NCBI GenBank assembly: GCA_949361645.1
Contig: OX442423.1
Location: forward strand, 9,071,459 to 9,135,458
Reading direction: 5' to 3'
Source of the DNA: Spongilla lacustris
Taxonomy: Eukaryota; Porifera; Demospongiae; Spongillida; Spongillidae
DNA: 64,000 nt
Shown here: positions 25,537-37,275 of the stretch, in pieces
How the letters are laid out: each line of letters opens with the position of its first letter
Position numbering within the stretch: position 1 is the first letter of the stretch
The notes under the pieces: generated by a model
The model's input: only the letters and a program-made list of their open reading frames with translations
Told to the model about the DNA's origin: nothing
Database searches by the model: none
Made by a program: the position numbers and the translations under genes

Positions 25537-26160
25537 ATGGGGTGGGTAAAAAGAGGTTAGTAGTCAACCTGCGGCATGTGAACCAGTGCCTGTGGGAGCA
25601 GAAGTTTAAGTATGAAGATCTTCGAGTTGCTTTGATGCTGTTTAATCCAGGTGAGTGGATGTTTACATTTGACCTTAAGGCGTTTGTTGCTAGTTGGTAG
25701 TCGAAAGGAACATTTGCAATTAGAAGTGCTAAAAGTATTTAGCTTGTATGCCAGTCATGGTACTCATCTTGAGCCTGAATGGATACCCCATAAGGAAAAT
25801 GAATGGGCAGATTGTCAGTCGCATAGGCGATTCAGATGATTGGCAGGTGGAACCTGGCTTTTTTGCCTGGTTAGATAATGTTTGGGGTCCTCACACAGTG
25901 GACAGGTTTGCTAGTCAGCATAATGCACAACTACCGAGATTTAACTCATGTTTTGCTTGTGGACACAGAAGCAGTAGATGCCTTTACGGTTGATTTGTCT
26001 GGTGAGAATAATTGGTGGTGCCCACCGCCTGTGCTTACTCCTAGGGTGTTAAGACGTGCTGAGGCATGCAGGGCCCGAGGTACCATGCTAGTGCCGGCAT
26101 GGGTATCAGCCCCCTTTTGGCCTATGTTGTGCTGTGATGGCATACATTGGTCTGATTTTA
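25537..26160 (+). pseudogene. Reverse transcriptase / RNase H remnants of Ngaro-like copy A
   Basis: Across several frames one can read VVNLRHVNQCLWEQKFKYED and EWMFTFDLK (start of a reverse transcriptase palm), then directly LEPEWIPHKENEWADCQSH (RNase H end) and DNVWGPHTVDRFASQHNAQL, DAFTVDLSGENNWWCPPP. The catalytic middle of the reverse transcriptase is absent, because palm-start and RNase H-end motifs are only about 50 codons apart. Frameshifts and stops separate the blocks, so the element cannot encode its own polymerase. Confidence 0.7.
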
Positions 26161-26266
26161 TAGTAGACATCCTATCGTTGCCTTTGATACTTAACATGTT
26201 TCATCCTGGCAAGTCTGGATCAGTTTTATTCAATGGAGCATTCCCTAATACAGCAGTATTGGCCCT

Positions 26267-26545
26267 TAGGTTGGCCTGTTGTCAGCCAGAGATGTTGACT
26301 AGACTTCAGCCAGGAGGGCCGTGTGTCTGTTGGCCAGTTGGCCTGTTGTCAACCAGAGATGTTGACTAGACCGAAGCCAGGAGGGCTGTGTGTCTGTTGG
26401 CCAGTTGGCCTGTTGTCAACCAGAGATGTTGACTAGACCGAAGCCAGGAGGGCTGTGTGTCTGTTGGCCAGTTGGCCTGTTGTCAACCAGAGATGTTGAC
26501 TAGACCGAAGCCAGGAGGGCTGTGTGTCTGTTGGCCAGTTGGCCT
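26267..26545. repeat. 67-bp tandem repeat (about 4 units) inside Ngaro-like copy A
   Basis: Units read TTGGCCTGTTGTCAACCAGA then GATGTTGACTAGACCGAAGC and CAGGAGGGCTGTGTGTCTGT. Copy B has a single equivalent unit at about 48488-48553. The array sits between the RNase H remnant and the recombinase. Confidence 0.9.
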
Positions 26546-26652
26546 GTGTTGGTTGATGTTTGATCAACCCGATCAACTGTGTTGATCTGTTTTAACTGCA
26601 TGTATATATATTTTTTTCCACAGACATCAGTTCTGCAGGGGTCTGGCCGCTA

Positions 26653-27627
26653 TTGAGTAACCTGGAAGACCCAGAGCTTCGACGTCTGGCTGCAGGCCTA
26701 CCAGCAATCGTTCTGAGAAGTCGGGCAGATGGAACTACAAGGAAGTACCTTGGGGCATATCAGCGATGGAAGCATTGGGCAGATGCAAGACAAGGAGTAC
26801 CAGGTTTCCCTGTACAAGAGATCCACTTAGCACTGTACCTAACACACTTAAGTGAGTCAACTGGGTCTAAAGCTGCAATTGAAGAGGCATTACATGCCTT
26901 GGCTTGGATGCATCGTGTGGCTGGTCTTCCACCTGTGGGGGAGTCCCCACTGGTGCAGGAGACAGCTCAGGGTTTGAGGCGGTTGTTGGCAAAGCCAAAA
27001 AAGCGTAAAGAGCCCATTACGGCTGAGATGTTAAAATCGATGGTGGAGTCGGTTGGACTAAACCCATCACTGACAGAGGTCAGACTGTTGGCAGTGTGCC
27101 TGTTGGCCTTCGCAGGTTTTATGCGCTGCGATGAGCTGGTAAAGTTACAATGTAAGGACATTGTATTTAATGATGAGGGCATGGTGGTAAATATATGTTC
27201 TAGCAAGACAGACCAGTTGAGGGAAGGTGCTAGTTTGGTTATTGCTCGTTCGAGGGCGGTGACATGCCCTGTTGACATGATGCAGAGGTATTGTAGTATG
27301 GCTAAGATTGACCTCACTTCAAGTGCTAAGCTCTTTAGGGGTATTGTGAGTGCTAAGGAGGGCGAGCGGCTAAGGGCCAATGGAGGGTTATCATACTCCA
27401 GGCTAAGGGAAATCCTATTGGCTAAGATAGCACAGATGGGATGGGACCCAAAGCTTTTTGGCATGCACAGTCTTAGAGCGGGAGGGGCTACTGCCGCTGC
27501 AAATGCAGGTGTCCCCGATAGGCTGTTTAAGAGGCATGGTCGATGGAAATCAGAGACTGCAAAGGATGGTTATGTTAAGGACTCTCTAGAAAGCAGGCTG
27601 TCTGTGTCTAAAAGTCTGGGGGTATGA
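26653..27627 (+). CDS. Tyrosine recombinase of Ngaro-like copy A
   Basis: A 324-residue open frame of the phage-integrase-like tyrosine recombinase fold. Catalytic residues are all present: Arg158 (FAGFMRCDEL), Lys185 (SSKTDQ), His272 and Arg275 (MHSLRAGG), His295/Trp298 (RHGRWKS) and the nucleophile Tyr307 (KDGYVKDSL). The N-terminal part (residues 10-120) has the helical DNA-binding region seen in Ngaro/DIRS recombinases. There is no convincing ATG at the start (the frame opens at TTG), and TTTTTTTCCACAG just upstream looks like a splice acceptor, so it may be made from a spliced or read-through transcript. The enzyme would insert the circular cDNA into the genome. Confidence 0.9.
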   Translation: MSNLEDPELRRLAAGLPAIVLRSRADGTTRKYLGAYQRWKHWADARQGVPGFPVQEIHLALYLTHLSESTGSKAAIEEALHALAWMHRVAGLPPVGESPLVQETAQGLRRLLAKPKKRKEPITAEMLKSMVESVGLNPSLTEVRLLAVCLLAFAGFMRCDELVKLQCKDIVFNDEGMVVNICSSKTDQLREGASLVIARSRAVTCPVDMMQRYCSMAKIDLTSSAKLFRGIVSAKEGERLRANGGLSYSRLREILLAKIAQMGWDPKLFGMHSLRAGGATAAANAGVPDRLFKRHGRWKSETAKDGYVKDSLESRLSVSKSLGV

Positions 27628-27696
27628 GCATTTAAGAGTTTGTCATTTAGTTTGCTGTTAGCTACATGTAAGTATTCGTTACCCCGTTCTTTGTTT

Positions 27697-28234
27697 GTCT
27701 ATTTGAGTAGCCGTGTGCACTGGCAACGCTGGCACAATCTGTGATATGAAGTCATGGGATTGTAGAAGGGATGAGGAGGGAGATATATGTTTTCGTCGTT
27801 TGAACGTAGTGAATTAAACGGAAACTATGCTCCCTCCGTAAGCTGTGTAAGTGTGATACAAATCACGTGAGAGGGTGGTCCCACGTGGGGGGTATATGTA
27901 GGAATGGATTTCCGGACTGAATCAGTCTAAGCGTTTGCACAAGTGGCTACGAACTTTTTTTCCTCCCCTGGTGTGTATGTGTTTGTTATGTCTTGATCAG
28001 TTTGGAGTTTCCTTGGCAGAAGCAGATGAGGCAATCTGGGAAGGCTGCAGTCTGGAACTATTTTCTTTTATTGTATTTTATTATACAATGTATACAATGT
28101 ATGCATTACTATGCAGTTGCTATGTTGTTGTTGGTGTGTGTTGTGGAGTCTATTTGAGTAGCCGTGTGCACTGGCAACGCTGGCACAATCTGTGATATGA
28201 AGTCATGGGATTTGTAGAAGGGATGAGGAGGGAG
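27697..28234 (+). repeat. B1-A2-B2 terminal block of Ngaro-like copy A
   Basis: B1 is 27697-27782, A2 is 27783-27959 and B2 is 28148-28234. B copies share TATTTGAGTAGCCGTGTGCA and end GATGAGGAGGGAG. The A2-B2 spacer (27960-28147) contains a perfect tandem 9-mer TACAATGTA at 28084-28101. Confidence 0.9.
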
Positions 28235-28629
28235 CACTGTTTAAATAGTCTTTTGCAGTCATGCCCTTGATGGATCATACTGTTAGGCTATTATTACGAA
28301 GGGACTATTCTGGGACATGGATCAGTCTTTCAAACCGGCTGTGCTGCAGTAGTTGTTCCGCCAAACGCATATATATTAGAACATAATTATTGACAAGTCC
28401 CCAGAAATATTACTGTATTTCTTAGCATGTAGCAGGGATATGGTGCTAATGAGTTAGGGTGTGTGGTCCAGTTAAAGGGTGTGGTCCAGAATGCATGGTT
28501 TTATTGCTAATACAGTCAGTCGCGCGGAGAGGCATTAATATAAGCTGTGCGCTTGTTTACATATACCAGAGATTATAATAATAATAATTATTATTGTATT
28601 ATTTTTATTAATATTCTGGGATTTGTGCA

Positions 28630-28872
28630 GAACTAGGCTGGAGCTGCATACCGCTTGTTGTCGATTCATTCGGGGCATGGGGCCAACTTGCCTCTGACAC
28701 CTTCAAGAAACTTGCTTCCCGCCTTTCAGTTCAGGTTAACTCCTCCACTTCCACCACTCTGGACAGCATTTATTCGAGACTAAACCTTTCCCTTGTGCGC
28801 TCGAATGCCAGAGCATTTCTTGCAAGGGCAGGTCCCCGTGCTAAAGTCTCAGATCTCTACTTAGATAGTTGA
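28630..28872 (+). pseudogene. C-terminal remnant of a PD-(D/E)XK-type retroelement
   Basis: The plus-strand frame reads ELGWSCIPLVVDSFGAWGQL, then TFKKLASRLSVQ, IYSRLNLSLVRSNARAFLAR and ends LYLDS before a stop. This block (ELGW.C.PL.V.S.G.WG) is the very C-terminus of a class of metazoan retroelement proteins. The upstream part is not recognisable. It lies just past Ngaro-like copy A. Confidence 0.65.
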
Positions 28873-29241
28873 CTCATACATAGTTACATAGTTTACTAGT
28901 TAAATATTGAAATTTGTGTTTAACATGTAAAGCTAATGTTTAACATAATCAGTTAACATTAAAAATAATAATAATAAAAATATTAAAGACAACAATTAAA
29001 GTACACATTATTACAGATGACCATGCACAAAACTACCCCCTAACCCTCAGGCAGGTCCATTGTTGTTGCTTCTGAAAGTGACCTTGCAAGGAAAGCATGG
29101 GCATTGGCTCCGACTAAGAGGAGACTTTATCTGTCATAAATGGAATTTAAATATTGACATACAAGAAACAAAAAAAAAAAAATACTGTCAACCAGTGACA
29201 ACCAATGAAGGTCCAGCTCTATTATTTTTATATATTTATTA

Positions 29242-30765
29242 CTAACTAAAGTTGAAATGAAAAGGACTTAACTTCCCCTGACACCTTATGAACATGTCCT
29301 TTAGGAATGAAAGAGTCTGTTTTCCAAACACACCTGATGTTTCTATGACAACAGGAACAAACAGATACATATTGGGGTCCATATTTGAGTATTTGTCGGA
29401 TTTCCTTCTCTCAGCTTGGTCAGCAACTGCCCCTGCCTCCTGTGATGCAACTCTGCTATAAGAAGGTGCATCCCATACAAGAAGTTTAACGAGAGATTCC
29501 ACTGGGTTCAAGTCGAGATGGAATTCGAGATGTCGAGATGCCCCTAAAGCCCTGTGGATGATATCATTCAAAGAACTATGATGGTGATAACAACCTTGGC
29601 TGTGGACACAACTAAGGCCATGGGTGGCAAAGGTGGTGACCTCACAACTAGCGAATGTGTTACCATGGCATTCCCCCTCGGCTCTCAGCTTGTTGGGCGC
29701 TCCCATCAACGGGACAGCAGTGCATAGCTATATTTGTTAACTTGACATGCAGCATTGAATTATCTATGTCGGACTGTTATCATGCTACTACTTACCATAG
29801 TTACTAAGTAGCTAGGCTATCCTGAAAGTTAATAGAGCGCCCTTCAAAGTGATTGATTTAGAACTCTCCGATCCTTGTACTGGTTACCCTTAGTGACCTG
29901 GCTAATGTTTAGTATGAAAAGATCACATGTAAAACGGTATTGAATATGATTATGTATATGCATATCATTATAGTCCTAATAATTCAAAAAAAAGGATGTG
30001 GACGGGGGACCAGAAATTAAAGATTAGTTTGGTGTGGCCTAAAGAGGCGCCCCATCCTCAAAGCCTGGGCCACTTATTAGAGATGGGTTAGCGGTTTGCT
30101 ATATGCGTGAACCGAAAGACCTACCACTGTCGGATCACACATATAGCAAACCGCCAACCCATCTCTAAATAGAGCTGGAGACAGGTCAAAGTGGCAGGTA
30201 GCGATTGGAAGGACAGGTAACCATGCCGATCTTTTGCTGAAAATAGCTCTTCTAATGGCTCTTTTTCACTTTGATGTGAACTGCATTAAAATACTGTCAA
30301 GTACAGATTGGTAAGTCTCTCCTTGGTGTTAACATGATGTTTTCTAGCAGCTCGAAGAGTCTCTATATGTTGTGCTGATCAAAGACATCAGCTCCTTTCA
30401 CTGCTTCAACTAACACTTTACTTCCTTGTCTGGATGTCTGGTAAGCTAAAGCTGCTATCTTGGTGGCTGGGGTCAAAAATCCCTATAGTCCTGCTAGAGA
30501 TGTTGGCAAGGCAAACAAAGCCTCCTCTGCTTCAGTGACACCTGCACCAAGCATAGCTGGAAAGAATTGCTTCTTGTTCTTCTTATTGAGTGGTGTAAAG
30601 TATCCGCTGCACAGTCTGGTACAACTCTCTGGAGGAAGTTCCATTCACACTTTGTCAAAGATGCAAATGCTGCCTGCATGGGGTGCCTTGACAGCAGCTT
30701 GGGACAATTTATCCACACAGTCTACCCAAACATCAAACTTTTCTCTGACAAATTGCACACAATAT
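29242..30765 (-). pseudogene. Decayed retroelement polyprotein remnant, minus strand
   Basis: On the minus strand two blocks appear in the expected order. At 30765-30368, in broken frames, VQFVREKFDVWVDCVDKLSQ, FFPAMLGAGVTEAEEALFAL and KVLVEAVKGADVFDQ match the region just downstream of the polymerase. At 29709-29242 an open frame of 155 codons carries GLSCVHSQGCYHHHSSLNDI, KLLVWDAPSYS, AGAVADQAERRKSDKY and FVPVVIETSGVFG, the PD-(D/E)XK-like end domain. Stops and an unrelated 90-bp hairpin at 30079-30168 show it is dead. The subfamily differs from the fragment at 18289. Confidence 0.65.
30079..30168. repeat. 90-bp inverted repeat
   Basis: AGAGATGGGTTAGCGGTTTG continuing CTATATG pairs with CATATAGCAAACCGCC then AACCCATCTCT around a short loop. 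It is probably a very small palindromic transposon inserted in the retroelement remnant. Confidence 0.75.
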
Positions 30766-31662
30766 TCCCTTTCACCAACCACACCTCCCAGAAAGCGATG
30801 TCTGGTAATACTTTCACTCCCACATTTTGAAAGGTACTCTTGGCAATTTCCACATACTTATATTGGATACAAAAGCTACATTTTGTACTCGTAAAGTTTA
30901 AATGTAACAGCCACTCCAGTTTAATTATGGACTCTAGATCAATCGATCAATTCCAATTTCTCTAAAGGTTGTTGAGGATTATAATATCCTCAGTCGAATG
31001 AACAATGCAACTGATGTACAGTGTATGTCTTTAGTTTTAGATTTATTTAGCTGATTTCTTTGTCGGTACCGCTTTACAGCTGTACTGATAAAAATTATTT
31101 AAAGGGTTTCTGCATATGGTATCTGTTTCTAATATATGAAAATGTGTGGCATGCAGTGACATCACCAGCTGAAACAGCACATAGGTGTGATGTGAGGCAT
31201 GATACTCTACATCTGTACCAAACCTGCTGACAGGATGTTTAATAAGTAAGCATTCTCTTGTCCTTAGTAATGTCCAGCTTTAACGCATTCATGTAGCCGG
31301 TAATTTTACTAACTGCTATGTACTGATGCACTAAGTTTTCTTTCAAGTACTTTTCATTGAAGAAACTGACCGCTCGGTTATGGGTATACAGTAGAGTAAT
31401 CAGTCGGTGGTGTACATGCATGTAAATTTGAAAATTAATATACCATATACAACTCTCATGCAAAGGCATATACGATATATAAAGGGGTTACATTTAAAGG
31501 AAACTGCATAGCCATGGGCCCCACTACCACACTATACATGTTATCAAGTATGCACATTTAGGTGAACAAACTTACATGTTTATACATTTAGGGTGTTCGT
31601 CCGAACCCTGAGGCTCTATATATCTATTATTAGTTGTACTTAACTAGCCGATAAACATTTAA

Positions 31663-32249
31663 TCATAGATTGACCAAGAAATTGTGACTTACATGTAGAA
31701 TTGTGACTTGAGTCACAATTCTATGACTTAGAATTGTGACTGAAGTCACAATTCTATAATGAAATTCAGACACTTTATATAAACAGATTCCTGGGTGTCT
31801 TAAGTCACAATTTTTTTGGTCCGCGCGATACCCCGGTGTTAGAGGATTGGTAGGGAAAACGTCTTGTAAGTTGTACCTTCTACATAACGTATTTCAAAGC
31901 AGTTTAAACGCTATATTATGAAAGCACATGACTCTAGTATCATGATACTTTTTTTAAATAAGTACCCTAGTTAGTAGGAGGCTCTTGGTGTAGTCTGTTG
32001 AAATGTTAAGTCACAATGAATGATTCAATGATGCGGTTTTTTGCGTTTTGTGAGAGATCGCGTATACAGAAAAGGCCCTAGCTGTGTTGTAAATATTATG
32101 CACATCCAAGTGTTGATAAAAACATATTATGAACACAGATGCTTCAAAAAGACAGTTAGTTGTTTAAAAATGTGGTATTTCTTCATTGAAATTTATTGTA
32201 CATGCATGCATGTATTTTGTGACTTAAGTCACAATTGGTCAATCTATGA
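31663..32249. mobile_element. Terminal-inverted-repeat element with GTGACTTAAGTCAC-type subterminal motifs
   Basis: Left end TCATAGATTGACCAA followed by AAATTGTGACTT; right end AAGTCACAATTGGTCAATCT ending ATGA. Several internal TTGTGACTTGAGTCACAA palindromes lie near both ends. A longer relative lies at 54731-56150. TTAA adjoins the left end, while the right flank is TTTTAA, so the target duplication is uncertain. Confidence 0.65.
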
Positions 32250-32740
32250 TTTTAAAAACATGTATACAGCGCACACTGGTACCAGACACGATCACTGTAA
32301 ACATATGCTGTTACATTAGTAAGTTTACAGAATCGTGTTTAGAACGCGACTAAACAATGGACGGATTCCCTGTACGGGTAAAGTTTGAATTCGCAGCACA
32401 GTAAATATGATTACCGGCACTGATGCATCAATATTGTTCTCATTGCAACGACGAAGTACAAAGTAAAACGATCACTTAAAGATGGAGATATCACAAGCGT
32501 ACAGGGCATATATTAATTAAAAACTGACCTCTTTTGACACTGACCGCAGTTTTAATTTATCACTCATTAATGAGTTAACAATATTTCAACAGTTCCGGGA
32601 CAGAGGTTTCAACTTTGGAAACATCAGCATCACACGAGAAGCTCTGAGCAGAAACTGAACTCAACAATCCAAAGTATTATACATTTGCCACTTCCGCTGT
32701 ATGCACTGTGTACATGTTTGGTTTAAGTTCTATTCATGGA

Positions 32741-33030
32741 CCGGTGTCACGTGGGCTGTAAAATTGGGGACCCTTCCGGGATCCTTATAATCCTCAGTGC
32801 GCATGAGCAGAAAGCATGCCATAGAGCGATATGACGAAAGACGGACGGTTTATAGCTATACAGACAATTATTTTCCTATCGGGTTTCAGATGGCCAATAC
32901 CCGCCTGGGTTTTCTAAAGCAGATAAGTTGGCTTTACGTACGTACGAAAGAGACTCGGCAAAATTTTCGAAGCAAAAGGTTCCGACCTTTATTACTGTGG
33001 TGGGTCCCCCAATTTTACTTGACACCGGCC
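32741..33030. mobile_element. MITE with CCGGTGTCA / AATTGGGGACCC ends
   Basis: Left CCGGTGTCACGTGGGCTGTA then AAATTGGGGACCC pairs with right GGGTCCCCCAATTTTACTTG then ACACCGG. A related block at 33650-33780 has three copies of a GGGGTCCCCAATTT unit and the same right end. Confidence 0.65.
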
Positions 33031-34066
33031 TGATAGGCAACTGGCCCTTGGCAGCCCTGGTAGGTATATAAAACGTGTGTGTCGTTTTATTCCACTCGCA
33101 GCATACGGTCACAAATTGACACAATGACTTTAATTGCTGAGCAGTACGCCAGTAGGAATTAAGAGTTTCCTATTCGCTATCCACGCAGGCTTCTATCGAT
33201 CAACCCGAATATTACCGGCGCTTGCTAGTTATCAATATTACATGCACTATAAAAAGTATGTTTTATTTCATGCTAAATGATCGCAAAAGTAAAAAAAAAA
33301 ATCAGCGGGGTTTCTAATGAGAAAGTAATTATTTTTATAACATCAATTCCAAGAATTTTAGTACTAGACTGATATATCCGTGTTGACTGTTATTTCAGAA
33401 CAAGACAAAGGGGAAAACTGTATACATGTGAATACAATTAATTTTCAGTGCGATGTAACGAAATGTCATGTCCTATTTTATATTCATTGTGTTTAAAACT
33501 GATCTTTCGTTTTGGGATTAGTACATTCATACTTGACACACTTCGAAGCTCCATGGCACAACCGGCATGCACAGTCACAAGGATACTATCAGGTCATTCA
33601 ACTCGGTTATATATATAATTATATATATATATGCCTTACGCATTCATGGGTTCCCTTATTTCACGAAGGGATCCCCAATTTTCCGAGGGACGGGGGGTCC
33701 CCAATTTACCGGGGACGGGGTCGCCAGTTTTCCAGAAAATAGCCGGGGACGGGGGTCCCCAATTTTACTTGACACCGGCGTGTAATTTAACACAAACCAT
33801 GCATGCCCTAATTTAGCGTGGGAAGGATGGAGGTGTGGTTACCACGGGCTCATCTAGACACTCTCCTCATGTTACAGGTCTTTATGCTATAATATCCAAC
33901 CATGGACATGCATGCCCTTGCCGCTCAACATTCACGTGGTCGTTGTGACCAGATCTAGACATCAGACTAGAAGTGATAGGTCAACAACATGTGGTATTCA
34001 AAGGCTCGCTGCCCCATCACAGTATTGTCATAGGAACATCTCGAGGTAAGAATAACAATGATCATT

Positions 34067-34907
34067 AATTGGGACAGTGTCCAGCAAAATCGGGCTTGTG
34101 GCAGTTGTGGGGTTATTATTTTATCACTATAAAAATTGCACGTCGTACTAAACAACACATCTTCGCGACAGTACTACGTTTTCCTTTCAAATTTCGTACA
34201 CTTGTTCCCACACTATTTCTCTGTGTGAAAATCGATTTTTGTGATCTACACATTTTCCGTGCCGTTGATACAACAATCGTTAACCCCGCGGGTTAGAATT
34301 CCTCATTTCTCCACGTATGAGTGTTGAAAACGCGTCAAATTTGGGTTGCACATAGAAGAGTCCTGTAGCTATTGATTTGTTCTGTTCGTTAATTTCTATA
34401 TCATCCGTTACGGAGATACAGTTGAACAAACTACGGGCACGTTTTCCCGCTTGATTCGCGCCAACGATTTTGGCAAATCGCGTCCCGCTAAGTGAATGGG
34501 AAGGCGGTGATTATATCATTGGCGCGAATCAAGCGGGAAAATGTGCCTGTAGTTTGCTCAACTGTATCTCCGTAACGGATGCTTCAGAAACTAACGAACA
34601 GATCAAATCAATAGCTACAGGACTCCTCTATGCACACTCCGAATTTGACACGTGTTCAACACTCGTACGTGGAGAAATATGGATTTCTAACCCGCGGGGT
34701 TAACGATTGTTGTATCCACGGCACAGAAAATGTGTAGACCACAAAAATCGATTTTCACACAGAGAAATGGTGTGGGAACAAGTGTACAAAATTTGAAAGG
34801 AAAAAGTAGTACCGTCGCGAAGATGTGTTGTTTAGTACAACGTGCAAATTTTGTAGTGATAAAATTATAACCCCACAAGCCCGATTTTGCTGGACACTGT
34901 CCCAATT
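34067..34907. mobile_element. Foldback element (841 bp, arms about 410 bp)
   Basis: AATTGGGACAGTGTCCAGCA at the left is mirrored by TGCTGGACACTGTCCCAATT at the right. The arms pair almost throughout, with a loop of about 40 bp near 34480-34520 (both sides of the loop carry GCGAATCAAGCGGGAAAA). The related palindrome at 59880-60430 shares the central CTGTATCTCCGTAACGGAT motif. No coding content. Confidence 0.8.
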
Positions 34908-36329
34908 TTATAATAATAACTTTACTCCAATATGGAAATACTGACAATTGGACCACGAGTGCATATTGAAAATATGACGCCGTGCACGCGCTCTACACGT
35001 AGCGAACATTTTGCCATCAAATCAACGGCAGTGTATAGTCCATCAGTTTAGGAAATGCCTGGGACTGGCCTGGGTACTACCCGCACATACATAGTACGAT
35101 ATCTTGTCCCTTTGTACCAATCATAGATGATGGGAAAGTGACCTCGTACAGGTTTGCGTTTAATTTCTTATCGTGTGGGTAATCTCGTGATATCCTGGCT
35201 TACCTTTATATTTTGTAAACATTCAAGACAAAGATATTATTTCAGCACAGATATTACAGCAGATAGTGATGCAGATGTCCCACTCAGCCAAATTATTCTT
35301 CTCTGCACAGGTGACAAGTCTTTTCATTATTGCAAATTCAGATCTCATCACAGGTAATGGTAAACATGACTGTGTTGCCACTTAATTAATATGTACATTG
35401 CATTCCCTGTTCTGTGTTATCAGCCTCTTGCGGCCCTTACATCACAGCTACTAACCTGTCACATCATGTCAGACCTCAAAGCTTAAAGTTACCATAGGGA
35501 CCAAGGCTTAAGTTACCATGGTGACCAGTGTAAATGGACTAGTGCAGAGTGTAGGGACTGGACTACCCGGTACCTTGGCTGGACATCCTCCTTAGTGAGA
35601 TGAGTATTCAGCTAATGACACACCCACTGATAGGTCAACCATTAGGCACATCTATCGGGGCATGCTATGCACTCTAAAAAATGACTTCTTGCATCCAAAA
35701 TTTGATTGCCCATATCACATTAGGGGGTCATACATTTCAATGCATCCAAAAGGCCATGTTGCCTTTTAGCATATGTTAGAGCAGTCTCCTTCCAGAATAT
35801 GGGCTACATGTAGACATGGAAACTGTCCTTCAAAGCAAGTTGGGCCCCCTGTAATAACTATTGTTAGTGTTGGACCTAACCAGCTAACAGTGGCCTGGGC
35901 CCCTCCCACTACTGGTGGTGTTCCTACCGGCTACAATGTCAGTATCAATGACAGCAGTAGTCCTGTGGTCATACCTGATAATGGATCATCACTGTACACC
36001 CACACACCTTCACTGGACTGACCAGTGACACACTCTACACTGTCTCTGTGGTGGCCATCAACTGTGCTGGTTAAAACCTGACATCATCAGTACTATATTT
36101 AGGTACTTCATATGTAGTATGGGATATTTGGGATACGGTAAGGTATTGTGATATATAGGGCATATGGGGTATGTGCCATAATATGGTGCCATGTATGGGG
36201 TATGTGAGGTACATGTATGTGGAACATTGCAATTACATTGCAGCTCACCCTACATTTACTAACATTGATAATATTTAATTGCAGGGTTTTGAGAATATTA
36301 ATTAACCATATATTAATTTTATTCACCAG

Positions 36330-36980
36330 CATGTCTTCTTTTGCTGTTAGAACTTTAAAAAACAATTTCCAGTTAATGGTTAATTTCTAAACAATTTTCC
36401 TTGATTGAGAAACACTCTGTATAATCACATATGTTCCCACCACATACCTGTAAGGTACCCAGCCATTGTGGTGGGAGGTGTGGTGTGTATTATAACAGAT
36501 GACACACTTGATAGTTGTGCTGTGTGTAGAGCCAATCTTTATGGTACTTACATTGAGTACCAACTACATAGCCACCTCATAGAAAGCCATAACTGTATTT
36601 CATTAACGCCTTCCGTTTAGAAGTTATTCAAAATTGGGTTTTTTAATTTTCACAATGTACACGTACTTGATTTAGGGGCCATTATATCTTGATTTAGTGG
36701 TTTGAATTTATTAATAAATTGGGCCAGGTTGGTATTTATAGAAGTCAAGGAAATGTTGGAGCTTTTTGATGCCTCTAAAATGGTTAGGTGTTATTGGGAA
36801 TTATTAATTCATATTTGTAAGTTTTAATTTCATTGATTTTAGTTGATTATTTTCTAAATTAATATTACATCAACATTTAAGCCCTCATTATAAGAACATT
36901 TAGCAACAATCTTCAGTTAATTAACTGTTTGTGGTTAATTTATAAACAAATTTCCTTGATTGAAACACCCTGTACATGTT
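36330..36980. repeat. Dispersed AT-rich repeat within intron of receptor copy 4
   Basis: Contains TGGTTAATTTMTAAACAAWT twice and an end-like AAACACCCTGTACA. The part from 36730 matches 110-310. No exon is recognised here. Confidence 0.4.
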
Positions 36981-37275
36981 CTAATGATCATGTCATGTCA
37001 TCTTAGAAATACCTCAAAGCGAGTGAAATTAAATCCCTACATATAAATTAATTATATATTTTACATGTACACGACTTTTGTACCTCATTGCAGGGACCAC
37101 ATGTCCTCAGATGACATCATGCTCCGGAGGTAGGCCATCCTCACCTTATTGGAGTGGAGCGTACTCCAAAAGAAGCACCCCTCCACTCTACTCCCCTCCT
37201 CCCTCCCACTCTTACATATTCTAAATGATACATTCGCACTACACTTTTTCATGTGATGCTTTTAATAATAATAAT

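Larger units (their letters stand above)
24356..28234 (+). mobile_element. Ngaro-like tyrosine-recombinase retrotransposon, copy A (internally deleted)
   Basis: Split direct repeats define the element. A1 (24356-24532) matches A2 (27783-27959), and B1 (27697-27782) matches B2 (28148-28234), in the order A1-ORFs-B1-A2-B2. This order is that of Ngaro-type elements of the DIRS order. Inside are a gag-like frame, short reverse-transcriptase and RNase H remnants, and a full tyrosine recombinase. Most of the polymerase is deleted. A 188-bp segment between A2 and B2 has no partner in A1 or B1. The element lies downstream of receptor copy 2's start on the opposite strand. Confidence 0.85.

Noticed and set aside
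26967..27464. 165-codon minus-strand frame
   Set aside because: It is antisense to the tyrosine recombinase, which has all catalytic residues on the plus strand.
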